This document shows, in pieces, positions 8,932 through 21,800 of a stretch of 64,000 nucleotides of DNA (positions within the stretch are counted from its first letter, which is position 1; every line of letters begins with the position of its first letter). The stretch comes from Luzula sylvatica (Eukaryota > Streptophyta > Magnoliopsida > Poales > Juncaceae). The notes below the pieces were generated by a model. That model did no database searches. It worked only from the letters and a program-made list of their open reading frames with translations, and was not told where the DNA came from. The stretch is from positions 71,607,264 through 71,671,263 of the forward strand of contig OX326958.1 in the NCBI GenBank assembly GCA_946800325.1. The letters run 5' to 3'. The position numbers and the translations under genes are program-made.

Positions 8932-11900
8932 GATCTAAAAACACGTTATTTGAACTCCTCAAAGCGTTACAATCTTGTTTTGAATCAAAAAATAAACTTT
9001 CTTAGTGTTTGTGAAATTTGGTGAAAAGTTATGTAGTAAAAGATACGATACAAATGATCTAAAAACACGTGATTTGAACTCCTCAAAGCGTTAAAATCTT
9101 GTTTTAAATCGAAAAACAAGCTTTGTTAGTGTTTGTGAAATTTGGTAAAAAGTTATGTAGTAAAAGATACGATACAACTGATCTAAAAACATGTTTTTTG
9201 AACTCCTCAAAGCGTTAAAATCTTGTTTTGAATCGAAAAACAAACTTTCTTAGTGTTTGTGAAATTTGGTGAAAAGTTAAGTAGTAACAGATACGACACA
9301 AATGATCTAAAAACACGTTATTTGAACTCCTCAAAGCGTTAAAATCTTGTTTTGAATCGAAAAACAAACTTTCTTAGTGTTTGTGAAATTTGGTGAAAAG
9401 TTATGTAGTAAAAGATACGATACAAATGATCTAAAAACACGTTATTTGAACTCCTCAAAGCGTTAAAATCTTGTTTTGAATCGAAAAACAAACTTTGTTA
9501 GTGTTTGTGAAATTTGGTGAAAAGTTATGTAGTAAAAGATACGATACAACTGATATAAAAACACGTTATTTGAACTCCTCAAAGCGTTAAAATCTTGTTT
9601 TGAATCGAAAAACAAACTTTCTTAGTGTTTGCGAAATTTGGTAAAAAGTTATGTAGTAAAAGATACGATACAAATGATCTAAAAACACGTTATTTGAACT
9701 CCTCAAAGCGTTAAAATCTTGTTTTGAATCGGAAAACAAAGTTTCTCAGTGTTTGCGAAATTTGGTGAAAAGTTATGTAGTAAAAGATACGATACAAATG
9801 ATCTAAAAACACGTTATTTGAACTCCTCAAAGCTTTAAAATCTTGTTTTGAATCGAAAAAAAAACTTTCTTAGTGTTTGTGAAATTTGGTAAAAAGTTAT
9901 GTAGTAAAAGATACGATACAAATGATCTAAAAACACGTTATTTGAACACCTCAAAGCGTTAAAATCTTGTTTTGAATCGAAAAACAAACTTCCTTAGTGT
10001 CTGTGAAATTTGGTGAAAAGTTATGTAGTAAAAGATACGATACAAATGATCTAAAAACACGTGATTTGAACTCCTCAAAGCGTTAAAATCATGTTTTGAA
10101 TCGAAAAACAAACTTTGTTAGTGTTTGTGAAATTTGGTGAAAAGTTATGTAGTAAAAGATACGATACAAATGATCTAAAAACACGTTATTTGAACTCCTC
10201 AAAGCGTTAAAATCTTGTTTTGAATCGAAAAACAAACTTTGTTAGTGTTTGTGAAATTTCGTGAATAGTTATGTTGTAAAAGATACGATACAACTGATCT
10301 AAAAACACCTTATTTGAACTCCTCAAAGCGTTAAAATCTTGTTTTGAATCGAAAAACAAACTTTCTTAGTGTTTGCAAAATTTGGTGAAAAGTTATGTAG
10401 TAAAAGATACGATACAAATGATCTAAAAACACGTTATTTGAACTCCTCAAAGCGTTACAATCTTGTTTTGAATCAAAAAATAAACTTTCTTAGTGTTTGT
10501 GAAATTTGGTGAAAAGTTATGTAGTAAAAGATACGATACAAATGATCTAAAAACACGTGATTTGAACTCCTCAAAGCGTTAAAATCTTGTTTTAAATCGA
10601 AAAACAAGCTTTGTTAGTGTTTGTGAAATTTGGTAAAAAGTTATGTAGTAAAAGATACGATACAACTGATCTAAAAACATGTTTTTTGAACTCCTCAAAG
10701 CGTTAAAATCTTGTTTTGAATCGAAAAACAAACTTTCTTAGTGTTTGTGAAATTTGGTGAAAAGTTAAGTAGTAACAGATACGACACAAATGATCTAAAA
10801 ACACGTTATTTGAACTCCTCAAAGCGTTAAAATCTTGTTTTGAATCGAAAAACAAACTTTCTTAGTGTTTGTGAAATTTGGTGAAAAGTTATGTAGTAAA
10901 AGATACGATACAAATGATCTAAAAACACGTTATTTGAACTCCTCAAAGCGTTAAAATCTTGTTTTGAATCGGAAAACAAACTTTGTTAGTGTTTGTGAAA
11001 TTTGGTGAAAAGTTATGTAGTAAAAGATACGATATAACTGATCTAAAAACATGTTATTTGAACTGCTGAAAGCGTTAAAATCTTGTTTTGAATCGAAAAA
11101 CAAACTTTCTTAGTGTTTGTGAAATTTGGTGAAAAGTTATGTAGTAAAAGATACGATACAAATGATCTAAAAACACGTGATTTGAACTCCTCAAAGCGTT
11201 AAAATCTTGTTTTGAATCGAAAAACAAACTTTGTTAGTGTTTGTGAAATTTGGTGAAAAGTTATGTAGTAAAAGATACGATACAACTGATCTAAAAACAC
11301 GTTATTTGAACTCCTCAAAGCGTTAAAATCTTGTTTTGAATCGAAAAACAAACTTTCTTAGTGGTTGCGGAATTTGGTGAAAAGTTACCTAGTAAAAGAT
11401 ACGATACAAATGATCTAAAAACACGTTATTTGAACTCCTCAAAGCGTTAAAATATTGTTTTGAATCGAAAAACAAACTTTGTTAGTGTTTGTGAAATTTC
11501 GTGAAAAGTTATGTAGTAAAAAATACGATACAACTGATCTAAAAACACGTTATTTGAACTCCTCAAAGCGTTAAAATCTTGTTTTGAATCGAAAAACAAA
11601 CTTTCTTAGTGTTTGCGAAATTTGGTGACAAGTTATGTAGTAAAAGATACGATACAAATGATCTAAAAACACGTTATTTGAACTCCTCAAAGCGTTAAAA
11701 TCTTGTTTTGAATCGGAAAACAAAGTTACTTAGTGTTTGCGAAATTTGGTGAAAAGTTATGTAGTAAAAGATACGATACAAATGATCTAAAAACACGTTA
11801 TTTGAACTCCTCAAAGCTTTAAAATCTTGTTTTGAATCGAAAAAAAAACTTTCTTAGTGTTTGTGAAATTTGGTGAAAAGTTATGTAGTAAAAGATACGA

Positions 11901-12651
11901 TACAAATGATCTAAAAACACGTTATTTGAACACCTCAAAGCGTTAAAATCTTGTTTTGAATCGAAAAACAAACTTCCTTAGTGTCTGTGAAATTTGGTGA
12001 AAAGTTATGTAGTAAAAGATACGATACAAATGATCTAAAAACGCGTGATTTGAACTCCTCAAAGCGTTAAAATCTTGTTTTGAATCGAAAAACAAACTTT
12101 GTTAGTGTTTCTGAAATTTGGTGAAAAGTTATGTAGTAAAAGATACGATACAACTGATGTAAAAACACGTTATTTGAACCCCTCAAAGCGTTAAAATCCT
12201 CTTTTGAATCGAAAAACAAACTTTCTTAGTGGTTGCGAAATTTGGTGAAAAGTTACGTAGTAAAAGATACGACACAAATGATCTAAAAACACGTTATTTG
12301 AACTCCTCAAAGCGTTAAAATCTTGTTTTGAATCGAAAAACAAACTTTGTTAGTGTTTGTGAAATTTCGTGAAAAGTTATGTAGTAAAAGATACGATACA
12401 ACTGATCTAAAAACACGTTATTTGAACTCCTCAAAGCGTTAAAATCTTGTTTTGAATCGAAAAACAAACTTTCTTAGTGTTTGCGAAATTTGGTGACAAG
12501 TTATGTAGTAAAAGATACGATACAAATGATCTAAAAACACGTTATTTGAACTCCTCAAAGCGTTAAAATCTTGTTTTGAATCGAAAAACAAACTTTCTTA
12601 GTGTTTGTGAAATTTGGTGAAAAGTTAGGTAGTAAAAGATACGATACAAAT
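8932..12651. repeat. 30-monomer block, copy 1 (32-monomer offset)
   Basis: Monomers 73-102 match monomers 105-134 (12900-16624) at a spacing of 3968 bp, or 3973 bp after the 5-base insertion at 13057. With monomers 103-104 (types 18 and 19) the unit is 32 monomers long. Markers in order are GTTACAATC with AATCAAAAAATAAAC, GTTTTAAATC with ACAAGCTTTG, ACATGTTTTTT with AGTAACAG, two near-consensus units, then types 13 to 37. Confidence 0.85.
9428..12651. repeat. 26-monomer block, copy 2 (65-monomer offset)
   Basis: This is the partner of 1368-4591. After its last unit (type 37, with TTAGGTAG) the array does not go on to type 38 (CTAGTTTTG). It returns to type 18 (TTCGTGAATAG with ATGTTGT) at 12652. 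Such an abrupt return to an earlier place in the type order is what unequal exchange between misaligned copies leaves. Confidence 0.85.
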
Positions 12652-12899
12652 GATCTAAAAACACGTTATTTGAACTCCTCAAAGCGTTAAAATCTTGTTT
12701 TGAATCGAAAAACAAACTTTGTTAGTGTTTGTGAAATTTCGTGAATAGTTATGTTGTAAAAGATACGATACAACTGATCTAAAAACACCTTATTTGAACT
12801 CCTCAAAGCGTTAAAATCTTGTTTTGAATCGAAAAACAAACTTTCTTAGTGTTTGCAAAATTTGGTGAAAAGTTATGTAGTAAAAGATACGATACAAAT
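12652..12899. repeat. Order break: types 18 and 19 placed after type 37
   Basis: Two monomers with GTGAATAGTTATGTTG (12652) and CACCTTA with TTTGCAAAA (12776) follow a TTAGGTAG unit. Elsewhere, types 18 and 19 follow type 17 (2112, 10172, 14145, 24189). The same kind of break, after one more unit, occurs at 26793. These positions mark the junctions of unequal exchanges. Confidence 0.75.
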
Positions 12900-15800
12900 G
12901 ATCTAAAAACACGTTATTTGAACTCCTCAAAGCGTTACAATCTTGTTTTGAATCAAAAAATAAACTTTCTTAGTGTTTGTGAAATTTGGTGAAAAGTTAT
13001 GTAGTAAAAGATACGATACAAATGATCTAAAAACACGTGATTTGAACTCCTCAAAGTTATGTAGTAAAATCTTGTTTTAAATCGAAAAACAAGCTTTGTT
13101 AGTGTTTGTGAAATTTGGTAAAAAGTTATGTAGTAAAAGATACGATACAACTGATCTAAAAACATGTTTTTTGAACTCCTCAAAGCGTTAAAATCTTGTT
13201 TTGAATCGAAAAACAAACTTTCTTAGTGTTTGTGAAATTTGGTGAAAAGTTAAGTAGTAACAGATACGACACAAATGATCTAAAAACACGTTATTTGAAC
13301 TCCTCAAAGCGTTAAAATCTTGTTTTGAATCGAAAAACAAACTTTCTTAGTGTTTGTGAAATTTGGTGAAAAGTTATGTAGTAAAAGATACGATACAAAT
13401 GATCTAAAAACACGTTATTTGAACTCCTCAAAGCGTTAAAATCTTGTTTTGAATCGAAAAACAAACTTTGTTAGTGTTTGTGAAATTTGGTGAAAAGTTA
13501 TGTAGTAAAAGATACGATACAACTGATCTAAAAACACGTTATTTGAACTCCTCAAAGCGTTAAAATCTTGTTTTGAATCGAAAAACAAACTTTCTTAGTG
13601 TTTGCGAAATTTGGTAAAAAGTTATGTAGTAAAAGATACGATACAAATGATCTAAAAACACGTTATTTGAACTCCTCAAAGCGTTAAAATCTTGTTTTGA
13701 ATCGGAAAACAAAGTTTCTCAGTGTTTGCGAAATTTGGTGAAAAGTTATGTAGTAAAAGATACGATACAAATGATCTAAAAACACGTTATTTGAACTCCT
13801 CAAAGCTTTAAAATCTTGTTTTGAATCGAAAAAAAAACTTTCTTAGTGTTTGTGAAATTTGGTAAAAAGTTATGTAGTAAAAGATACGATACAAATGATC
13901 TAAAAACACGTTATTTGAACACCTCAAAGCGTTAAAATCTTGTTTTGAATCGAAAAACAAACTTCCTTAGTGTCTGTGAAATTTGGTGAAAAGTTATGTA
14001 GTAAAAGATACGATACAAATGATCTAAAAACACGTGATTTGAACTCCTCAAAGCGTTAAAATCATGTTTTGAATCGAAAAACAAACTTTGTTAGTGTTTG
14101 TGAAATTTGGTGAAAAGTTATGTAGTAAAAGATACGATACAAATGATCTAAAAACACGTTATTTGAACTCCTCAAAGCGTTAAAATCTTGTTTTGAATCG
14201 AAAAACAAACTTTGTTAGTGTTTGTGAAATTTCGTGAATAGTTATGTTGTAAAAGATACGATACAACTGATCTAAAAACACCTTATTTGAACTCCTCAAA
14301 GCGTTAAAATCTTGTTTTGAATCGAAAAACAAACTTTCTTAGTGTTTGCAAAATTTGGTGAAAAGTTATGTAGTAAAAGATACGATACAAATGATCTAAA
14401 AACACGTTATTTGAACTCCTCAAAGCGTTACAATCTTGTTTTGAATCAAAAAATAAACTTTCTTAGTGTTTGTGAAATTTGGTGAAAAGTTATGTAGTAA
14501 AAGATACGATACAAATGATCTAAAAACACGTGATTTGAACTCCTCAAAGCGTTAAAATCTTGTTTTAAATCGAAAAACAAGCTTTGTTAGTGTTTGTGAA
14601 ATTTGGTAAAAAGTTATGTAGTAAAAGATACGATACAACTGATCTAAAAACATGTTTTTTGAACTCCTCAAAGAGTTAAAATCTTGTTTTGAATCGAAAA
14701 ACAAACTTTCTTAGTGTTTGTGAAATTTGGTGAAAAGTTAAGTAGTAACAGATACGACACAAATGATCTAAAAACACGTTATTTGAACTCCTCAAAGCGT
14801 TAAAATCTTGTTTTGAATCGAAAAACAAACTTTCTTAGTGTTTGTGAAATTTGGTGAAAAGTTATGTAGTAAAAGATACGATACAAATGATCTAAAAACA
14901 CGTTATTTGAACTCCTCAAAGCGTTAAAATCTTGTTTTGAATCGGAAAACAAACTTTGTTAGTGTTTGTGAAATTTGGTGAAAAGTTATGTAGTAAAAGA
15001 TACGATATAACTGATCTAAAAACATGTTATTTGAACTGCTCAAAGCGTTAAAATCTTGTTTTGAATCGAAAAACAAACTTTCTTAGTGTTTGTGAAATTT
15101 GGTGAAAAGTTATGTAGTAAAAGATACGATACAAATGATCTAAAAACACGTGATTTGAACTCCTCAAAGCGTTAAAATCTTGTTTTGAATCGAAAAACAA
15201 ACTTTGTTAGTGTTTGTGAAATTTGGTGAAAAGTTATGTAGTAAAAGATACGATACAACTGATCTAAAAACACGTTATTTGAACTCCTCAAAGCGTTAAA
15301 ATCTTGTTTTGAATCGAAAAACAAACTTTCTTAGTGGTTGCGGAATTTGGTGAAAAGTTACCTAGTAAAAGATACGATACAAATGATCTAAAAACACGTT
15401 ATTTGAACTCCTCAAAGCGTTAAAATATTGTTTTGAATCGAAAAACAAACTTTGTTAGTGTTTGTGAAATTTCGTGAAAAGTTATGTAGTAAAAAATACG
15501 ATACAACTGATCTAAAAACACGTTATTTGAACTCCTCAAAGCGTTAAAATCTTGTTTTGAATCGAAAAACAAACTTTCTTAGTGTTTGCGAAATTTGGTG
15601 ACAAGTTATGTAGTAAAAGATACGATACAAATGATCTAAAAACACGTTATTTGAACTCCTCAAAGCGTTAAAATCTTGTTTTGAATCGGAAAACAAAGTT
15701 TCTTAGTGTTTGCGAAATTTGGTGAAAAGTTATGTAGTAAAAGATACGATACAAATGATCTAAAAACACGTTATTTGAACTCCTCAAAGCTTTAAAATCT

Positions 15801-16624
15801 TGTTTTGAATCGAAAAAAAAACTTTCTTAGTGTTTGTGAAATTTGGTGAAAAGTTATGTAGTAAAAGATACGATACAAATGATCTAAAAACACGTTATTT
15901 GAACACCTCAAAGCGTTAAAATCTTGTTTTGAATCGAAAAACAAACTTCCTTAGTGTCTGTGAAATTTGGTGAAAAGTTATGTAGTAAAAGATACGATAC
16001 AAATGATCTAAAAACGCGTGATTTGAACTCCTCAAAGCGTTAAAATCTTGTTTTGAATCGAAAAACAAACTTTGTTAGTGTTTCTGAAATTTGGTGAAAA
16101 GTTATGTAGTAAAAGATACGATACAACTGATGTAAAAACACGTTATTTGAACCCCTCAAAGCGTTAAAATCCTCTTTTGAATCGAAAAACAAACTTTCTT
16201 AGTGGTTGCGAAATTTGGTGAAAAGTTACGTAGTAAAAGATACGACACAAATGATCTAAAAACACGTTATTTGAACTCCTCAAAGCGTTAAAATCTTGTT
16301 TTGAATCGAAAAACAAACTTTGTTAGTGTTTGTGAAATTTCGTGAAAAGTTATGTAGTAAAAGATACGATACAACTGATCTAAAAACACGTTATTTGAAC
16401 TCCTCAAAGCGTTAAAATCTTGTTTTGAATCGAAAAACAAACTTTCTTAGTGTTTGCGAAATTTGGTGACAAGTTATGTAGTAAAAGATACGATACAAAT
16501 GATCTAAAAACACGTTATTTGAACTCCTCAAAGCGTTAAAATCTTGTTTTGAATCGAAAAACAAACTTTCTTAGTGTTTGTGAAATTTGGTGAAAAGTTA
16601 GGTAGTAAAAGATACGATACAAAT
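12900..16624. repeat. 30-monomer block, copy 2 (32-monomer offset)
   Basis: This is the partner of 8932-12651 and contains the aberrant 129-bp monomer (13024-13152) in its second unit. Unlike copy 1, its type 37 unit is followed by types 38 (16625) and 39, restoring the order seen at 4468-4839. Copy 1 therefore lost that continuation, or copy 2 was rejoined to a template that kept it. Confidence 0.85.
13024..13152 (+). repeat. Aberrant 129-bp monomer with internal copy of ATGTAGTAAAA
   Basis: This type 21 unit (CACGTGA, GTTTTAAATC, ACAAGCTTTG) is five bases too long. After CTCAAAG the expected CGTT is replaced by TTATGTAGT (13057-13065) before AAAATC resumes. The replacement reads AAAGTTATGTAGTAAAA, which normally occurs only in the 3' part of the monomer (positions 94-110). 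AAAG on the left and TAAAA on the right are shared by both places, so a short template switch at microhomology explains it. The sister type 21 units (2484, 9056, 10544, 14517) lack it. It restores reading-frame phase across the unit (129 = 3 x 43), which alone allows the 87-codon open frame on the other strand at 12953-13216. Confidence 0.85.
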
Positions 16625-16872
16625 GATCTAAAAACACGTTATTTGAACTCCTCAAAGCGTTAAAATCTAGTTTTGAATCGAAAAACAAACTTTCTTAGTG
16701 TTTGCGAAATTTGGTGAAAAGTTATGTAGTAAAAGATACGATACAAATGATCTAAAAACACGTTATTTGAACTCCTCAAAGCGTTAAAATCTTGTTTTGA
16801 ATCGAAAAACAAACTTTCTTAGTGTTTGTGAAATTTGGTGAAAAGTTATGTAGTAAAAGATACGATACAAAT
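14889..16872. repeat. 16-monomer direct tandem duplication, first copy
   Basis: Types 24 to 39 in order, 1984 bp, followed without a gap by a second run of types 24 to 39. The start is the CGGAAAAC unit ending GATATAACT. Shared rare markers are GTTGCGG (15336 and 17320), the poly-A unit (15757 and 17741), GAACCCCTC with CCTCTTTTG, TTAGGTAG and CTAGTTTTG. I noticed no difference at the diagnostic sites, so the event looks recent, but I did not compare every base. Confidence 0.87.
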
Positions 16873-18856
16873 GATCTAAAAACACGTTATTTGAACTCCT
16901 CAAAGCGTTAAAATCTTGTTTTGAATCGGAAAACAAACTTTGTTAGTGTTTGTGAAATTTGGTGAAAAGTTATGTAGTAAAAGATACGATATAACTGATC
17001 TAAAAACATGTTATTTGAACTGCTCAAAGCGTTAAAATCTTGTTTTGAATCGAAAAACAAACTTTCTTAGTGTTTGTGAAATTTGGTGAAAAGTTATGTA
17101 GTAAAAGATACGATACAAATGATCTAAAAACACGTGATTTGAACTCCTCAAAGCGTTAAAATCTTGTTTTGAATCGAAAAACAAACTTTGTTAGTGTTTG
17201 TGAAATTTGGTGAAAAGTTATGTAGTAAAAGATACGATACAACTGATCTAAAAACACGTTATTTGAACTCCTCAAAGCGTTAAAATCTTGTTTTGAATCG
17301 AAAAACAAACTTTCTTAGTGGTTGCGGAATTTGGTGAAAAGTTACCTAGTAAAAGATACGATACAAATGATCTAAAAACACGTTATTTGAACTCCTCAAA
17401 GCGTTAAAATATTGTTTTGAATCGAAAAACAAACTTTGTTAGTGTTTGTGAAATTTCGTGAAAAGTTATGTAGTAAAAAATACGATACAACTGATCTAAA
17501 AACACGTTATTTGAACTCCTCAAAGCGTTAAAATCTTGTTTTGAATCGAAAAACAAACTTTCTTAGTGTTTGCGAAATTTGGTGACAAGTTATGTAGTAA
17601 AAGATACGATACAAATGATCTAAAAACACGTTATTTGAACTCCTCAAAGCGTTAAAATCTTGTTTTGAATCGGAAAACAAAGTTTCTTAGTGTTTGCGAA
17701 ATTTGGTGAAAAGTTATGTAGTAAAAGATACGATACAAATGATCTAAAAACACGTTATTTGAACTCCTCAAAGCTTTAAAATCTTGTTTTGAATCGAAAA
17801 AAAAACTTTCTTAGTGTTTGTGAAATTTGGTGAAAAGTTATGTAGTAAAAGATACGATACAAATGATCTAAAAACACGTTATTTGAACACCTCAAAGCGT
17901 TAAAATCTTGTTTTGAATCGAAAAACAAACTTCCTTAGTGTCTGTGAAATTTGGTGAAAAGTTATGTAGTAAAAGATACGATACAAATGATCTAAAAACG
18001 CGTGATTTGAACTCCTCAAAGCGTTAAAATCTTGTTTTGAATCGAAAAACAAACTTTGTTAGTGTTTCTGAAATTTGGTGAAAAGTTATGTAGTAAAAGA
18101 TACGATACAACTGATGTAAAAACACGTTATTTGAACCCCTCAAAGCGTTAAAATCCTCTTTTGAATCGAAAAACAAACTTTCTTAGTGGTTGCGAAATTT
18201 GGTGAAAAGTTACGTAGTAAAAGATACGACACAAATGATCTAAAAACACGTTATTTGAACTCCTCAAAGCGTTAAAATCTTGTTTTGAATCGAAAAACAA
18301 ACTTTGTTAGTGTTTGTGAAATTTCGTGAAAAGTTATGTAGTAAAAGATACGATACAACTGATCTAAAAACACGTTATTTGAACTCCTCAAAGCGTTAAA
18401 ATCTTGTTTTGAATCGAAAAACAAACTTTCTTAGTGTTTGCGAAATTTGGTGACAAGTTATGTAGTAAAAGATACGATACAAATGATCTAAAAACACGTT
18501 ATTTGAACTCCTCAAAGCGTTAAAATCTTGTTTTGAATCGAAAAACAAACTTTCTTAGTGTTTGTGAAATTTGGTGAAAAGTTAGGTAGTAAAAGATACG
18601 ATACAAATGATCTAAAAACACGTTATTTGAACTCCTCAAAGCGTTAAAATCTAGTTTTGAATCGAAAAACAAACTTTCTTAGTGTTTGCGAAATTTGGTG
18701 AAAAGTTATGTAGTAAAAGATACGATACAAATGATCTAAAAACACGTTATTTGAACTCCTCAAAGCGTTAAAATCTTGTTTTGAATCGAAAAACAAACTT
18801 TCTTAGTGTTTGTGAAATTTGGTGAAAAGTTATGTAGTAAAAGATACGATACAAAT
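16873..18856. repeat. 16-monomer direct tandem duplication, second copy
   Basis: Types 24 to 39 repeat directly after the first copy, then the array goes on to type 40 (GAACACCTC, at 18857), as it does at 4840. This copy is also the start of the 9.8-kb block shared with 2856-12651. The junction at 16872/16873 is therefore where type 39 was joined back to type 24. Confidence 0.87.
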
Positions 18857-21800
18857 GATCTAAAAACACGTTATTTGAACACCTCAAAGCGTTAAAATCT
18901 TGTTTTGAATCGAAAAACAAACTTCCTTAGTGTCTGTGAAATTTGGTGAAAAGTTATGTAGTAAAAGATACGATACAAATGATCTAAAAACGCGTGATTT
19001 GAACTCCTCAAAGCGTTAAAATCTTGTTTTGAATCGAAAAACAAACTTTGTTAGTGTTTGTGAAATTTGGTGAAAAGTTATGTAGTAAAAGATACGATAC
19101 AACTGATCTAAAAACACGTTATTTGAACTCCTCAAAGCGTTAAAATCCTGTTTTGAATCGAAAAACAAACTTTCTTAGTGGTTGCGAAATTTGGTGAAAA
19201 GTTACGTAGTAAAAGATACGATACAAATGATCTAAAAACACGTTATTTGAACTCCTCAAAGCGTTAAAATCTTGTTTTGAATCGAAAAACAAACTTTGTT
19301 AGTGTTTGCGAAATTTCGTGAAAAGTTACGTAGTAAAAGATACGATACAAATGGTCTAAAAACACGTTATTTGAACTCCTCAAAGCGTTAAAATCTTGTT
19401 TTGAATCGAAAAATAAACTTTGTTAGTGTTTGTGAAATTTCGTGAATAGTTATGTAGTAAAAGATACGATACAACTGATCTAAAAACACCTTATTTGAAC
19501 TCCTCAAAGCGTTAAAATCTTGTTTTGAATCGAAAAACAAACTTTCTTAGTGTTTGTGAAATTTGGTGAAAAGTTATGTAGTAAAAGATACGATACAAAT
19601 GATCTAAAAACACGTTATTTGAACTCCTCAAAGCGTTACAATCTTGTTTTGAATCGAAAAATAAACTTTCTTAGTGTTTGTGAAATTTGGTGAAATGTTA
19701 TGTAGTAAAAGATACGATACAAATGATCAAAAAACACGTGATTTGAACTCCTCAAAGCGTTAAAATCTTGTTTTGAATCGAAAAACAAACTTTGTTAGTG
19801 TTTGTGAAATTTGGTGAAAAGTTATGTAGTAAAAGATACGATACAACTGATCTAAAAACATGTTTTTTGAACTCCTCAAAGCGTTAAAATCTTGTTTTGA
19901 ATCGAAAAACAAACTTTCTTAGTGTTTGTGAAATTTGGTGAAAAGTTAAGTAGTAAAAGATACGACACAAATGATCTAAAAACACGTTATTTGAACTCCT
20001 CAAAGCGTTAAAATCTTGTTTTGAATCGAAAAACAAACTTTCTTAGTGTTTGTGAAATTTGGTGAAAAGTTATGTAGTAAAAGATACGATACAAATGATC
20101 TAAAAACACGTGATTTGAACTCCTCAAAGCGTTAAAATCTTGTTTTGAATCGAAAAACAAACTTTCTTAGTGTTTGTGAAATTTGGTGAAAAGTTATGTA
20201 GTAAAAGATACGATACAAATGATCTAAAAACACGTGATTTGAACTCCTCAAAGCGTTAAAATCTTGTTTTGAATCGAAAAACAAACTTTGTTAGTGTTTG
20301 CGAAATTTGGTGAAAAGTTATGTAGTAAAAGATACGATACAACTGATGTAAAAACACGTTATTTGAACTCCTCAAAGCGTTAAAATCCTGTTTTGAATCG
20401 AAAAACAAACTTTCTTAGTGGTTGCGAAATTTGGTGAAAAGTTACGTAGTAAAAGATACGATACAAATGATCTAAAAACACGTTATTTGAACTCCTCAAA
20501 GCGTTAAAATCTTGTTTTGAATCGAAAAACAAACTTTGTTAGTGTTTGCGAAATTTCGTGAAAAGTTACGTAGTAAAAGATACGATACAAATGATCTAAA
20601 AACACGTGATTTGAACTCCTCAAAGCGTTAAAATCTTGTTTTGAATCGAAAAACAAACTTTGTTAGTGTTTGTGAAATTTCGTGAATAGTTATGTAGTAA
20701 AAGATACGATACAACTGATCTAAAAACACCTTATTTGAACTCCTCAAAGCGTTAAAATCTTGTTTTGAATCGAAAAACAAACTTTCTTAGTGTTTGCAAA
20801 ATTTGGTGAAAAGTTATGTAGTAAAAGATACGATACAAATGATCTAAAAACACGTTATTTGAACTCCTCAAAGCGTTACAATCTTGTTTTGAATCGAAAA
20901 ATAAAATTTCTTAGTGTTTGTGAAATTTGGTGAAATGTTATGCAGTAAAAGATACGATACAAATGATCTAAAAACACGTTATTTGAACTCCTCAAAGCGT
21001 TAAAATCTTGTTTTGAATCGAAAAACAAACTTTGTTAGTGTTTGTGAAATTTGGTGAAAAGTTATGTAGTAAAAGATACGATACAACTGATCTAAAAACA
21101 TGTTTTTTGAACTCCTCAAAGCGTTAAAATCTTGTTTTGAATCGAAAAACAAACTTTCTTAGTGTTTGTGAAATTTGGTGAAAAGTTAAGTAGTAAAAGA
21201 TACGACACAAATGATCTAAAAACACGTTATTTGAACTCCTCAAAGCGTTAAAATATTGTTTTGAATCGAAAAACAAACTTTCTTAGTGTTTGTGAAATTT
21301 GGTGAAAAGTTATGTAGTAAAAGATACGATACAAATGATCTAAAAACACGTTATTTGAACTCCTCAAAGCGTTAAAATCTTGTTTTGAATCGAAAAACAA
21401 ACTTTCTTAGTGTTTGCGAAATTTGGTGACAAGTTATGTAGTAAAAGATACGATACAAATGATCTAAAAACACGTTATTTGAACTCCTCAAAGCGTTAAA
21501 ATCTTGTTTTGAATCGGAAAACAAAGTTTCTTAGTGTTTGCGAAATTTGGTGAAAAGTTATGTAGTAAAAGATACGATACAAATGATCTAAAAACACGTT
21601 ATTTGAACTCCTCAAAGCGTTAAAATCTTGTTTTGAATCGAAAAACAAACTTTCTTAGTGTTTGTGAAATTTGGTGAAAAGTTATGTAGTAAAAGATACG
21701 ATACAACTGGTCTAAAAACACGTTATTTGAACTACTCAAAGCGCTAAAATCTTGTTTTGAATCGAAAAACAAACTTTCTTAGTGTTTGTGAAATTTGGTG

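Larger units (their letters stand above)
2856..12651. repeat. 79-monomer block, copy 1 (9796 bp)
   Basis: Monomers 24-102 recur in the same order as monomers 137-215 at 16873-26668, an offset of 14017 bp (113 units plus the 5-base insertion between them). Checks made: GTTGCGG (3303 and 17320), GATATAATT (8303 and 22320), AATCAAAAAATAAAC (types 73 and 186), ATCATG, GAACCCCTC and TTAGGTAG (monomers 102 and 215). Small differences exist, for example GATAT at 9552 against GATCT in the copy, and TTGTTAG at 7637 against TTCTTAG in the copy. This is the largest conserved segment pair in the window. Confidence 0.85.

Noticed and set aside
12953..13216. 87-codon open reading frame on the minus strand
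   Set aside because: It lies wholly in satellite units, exists only because the 129-bp monomer restores frame phase, has an internal 43-residue repeat that mirrors the satellite, and lacks any recognisable domain or promoter. Not a gene.
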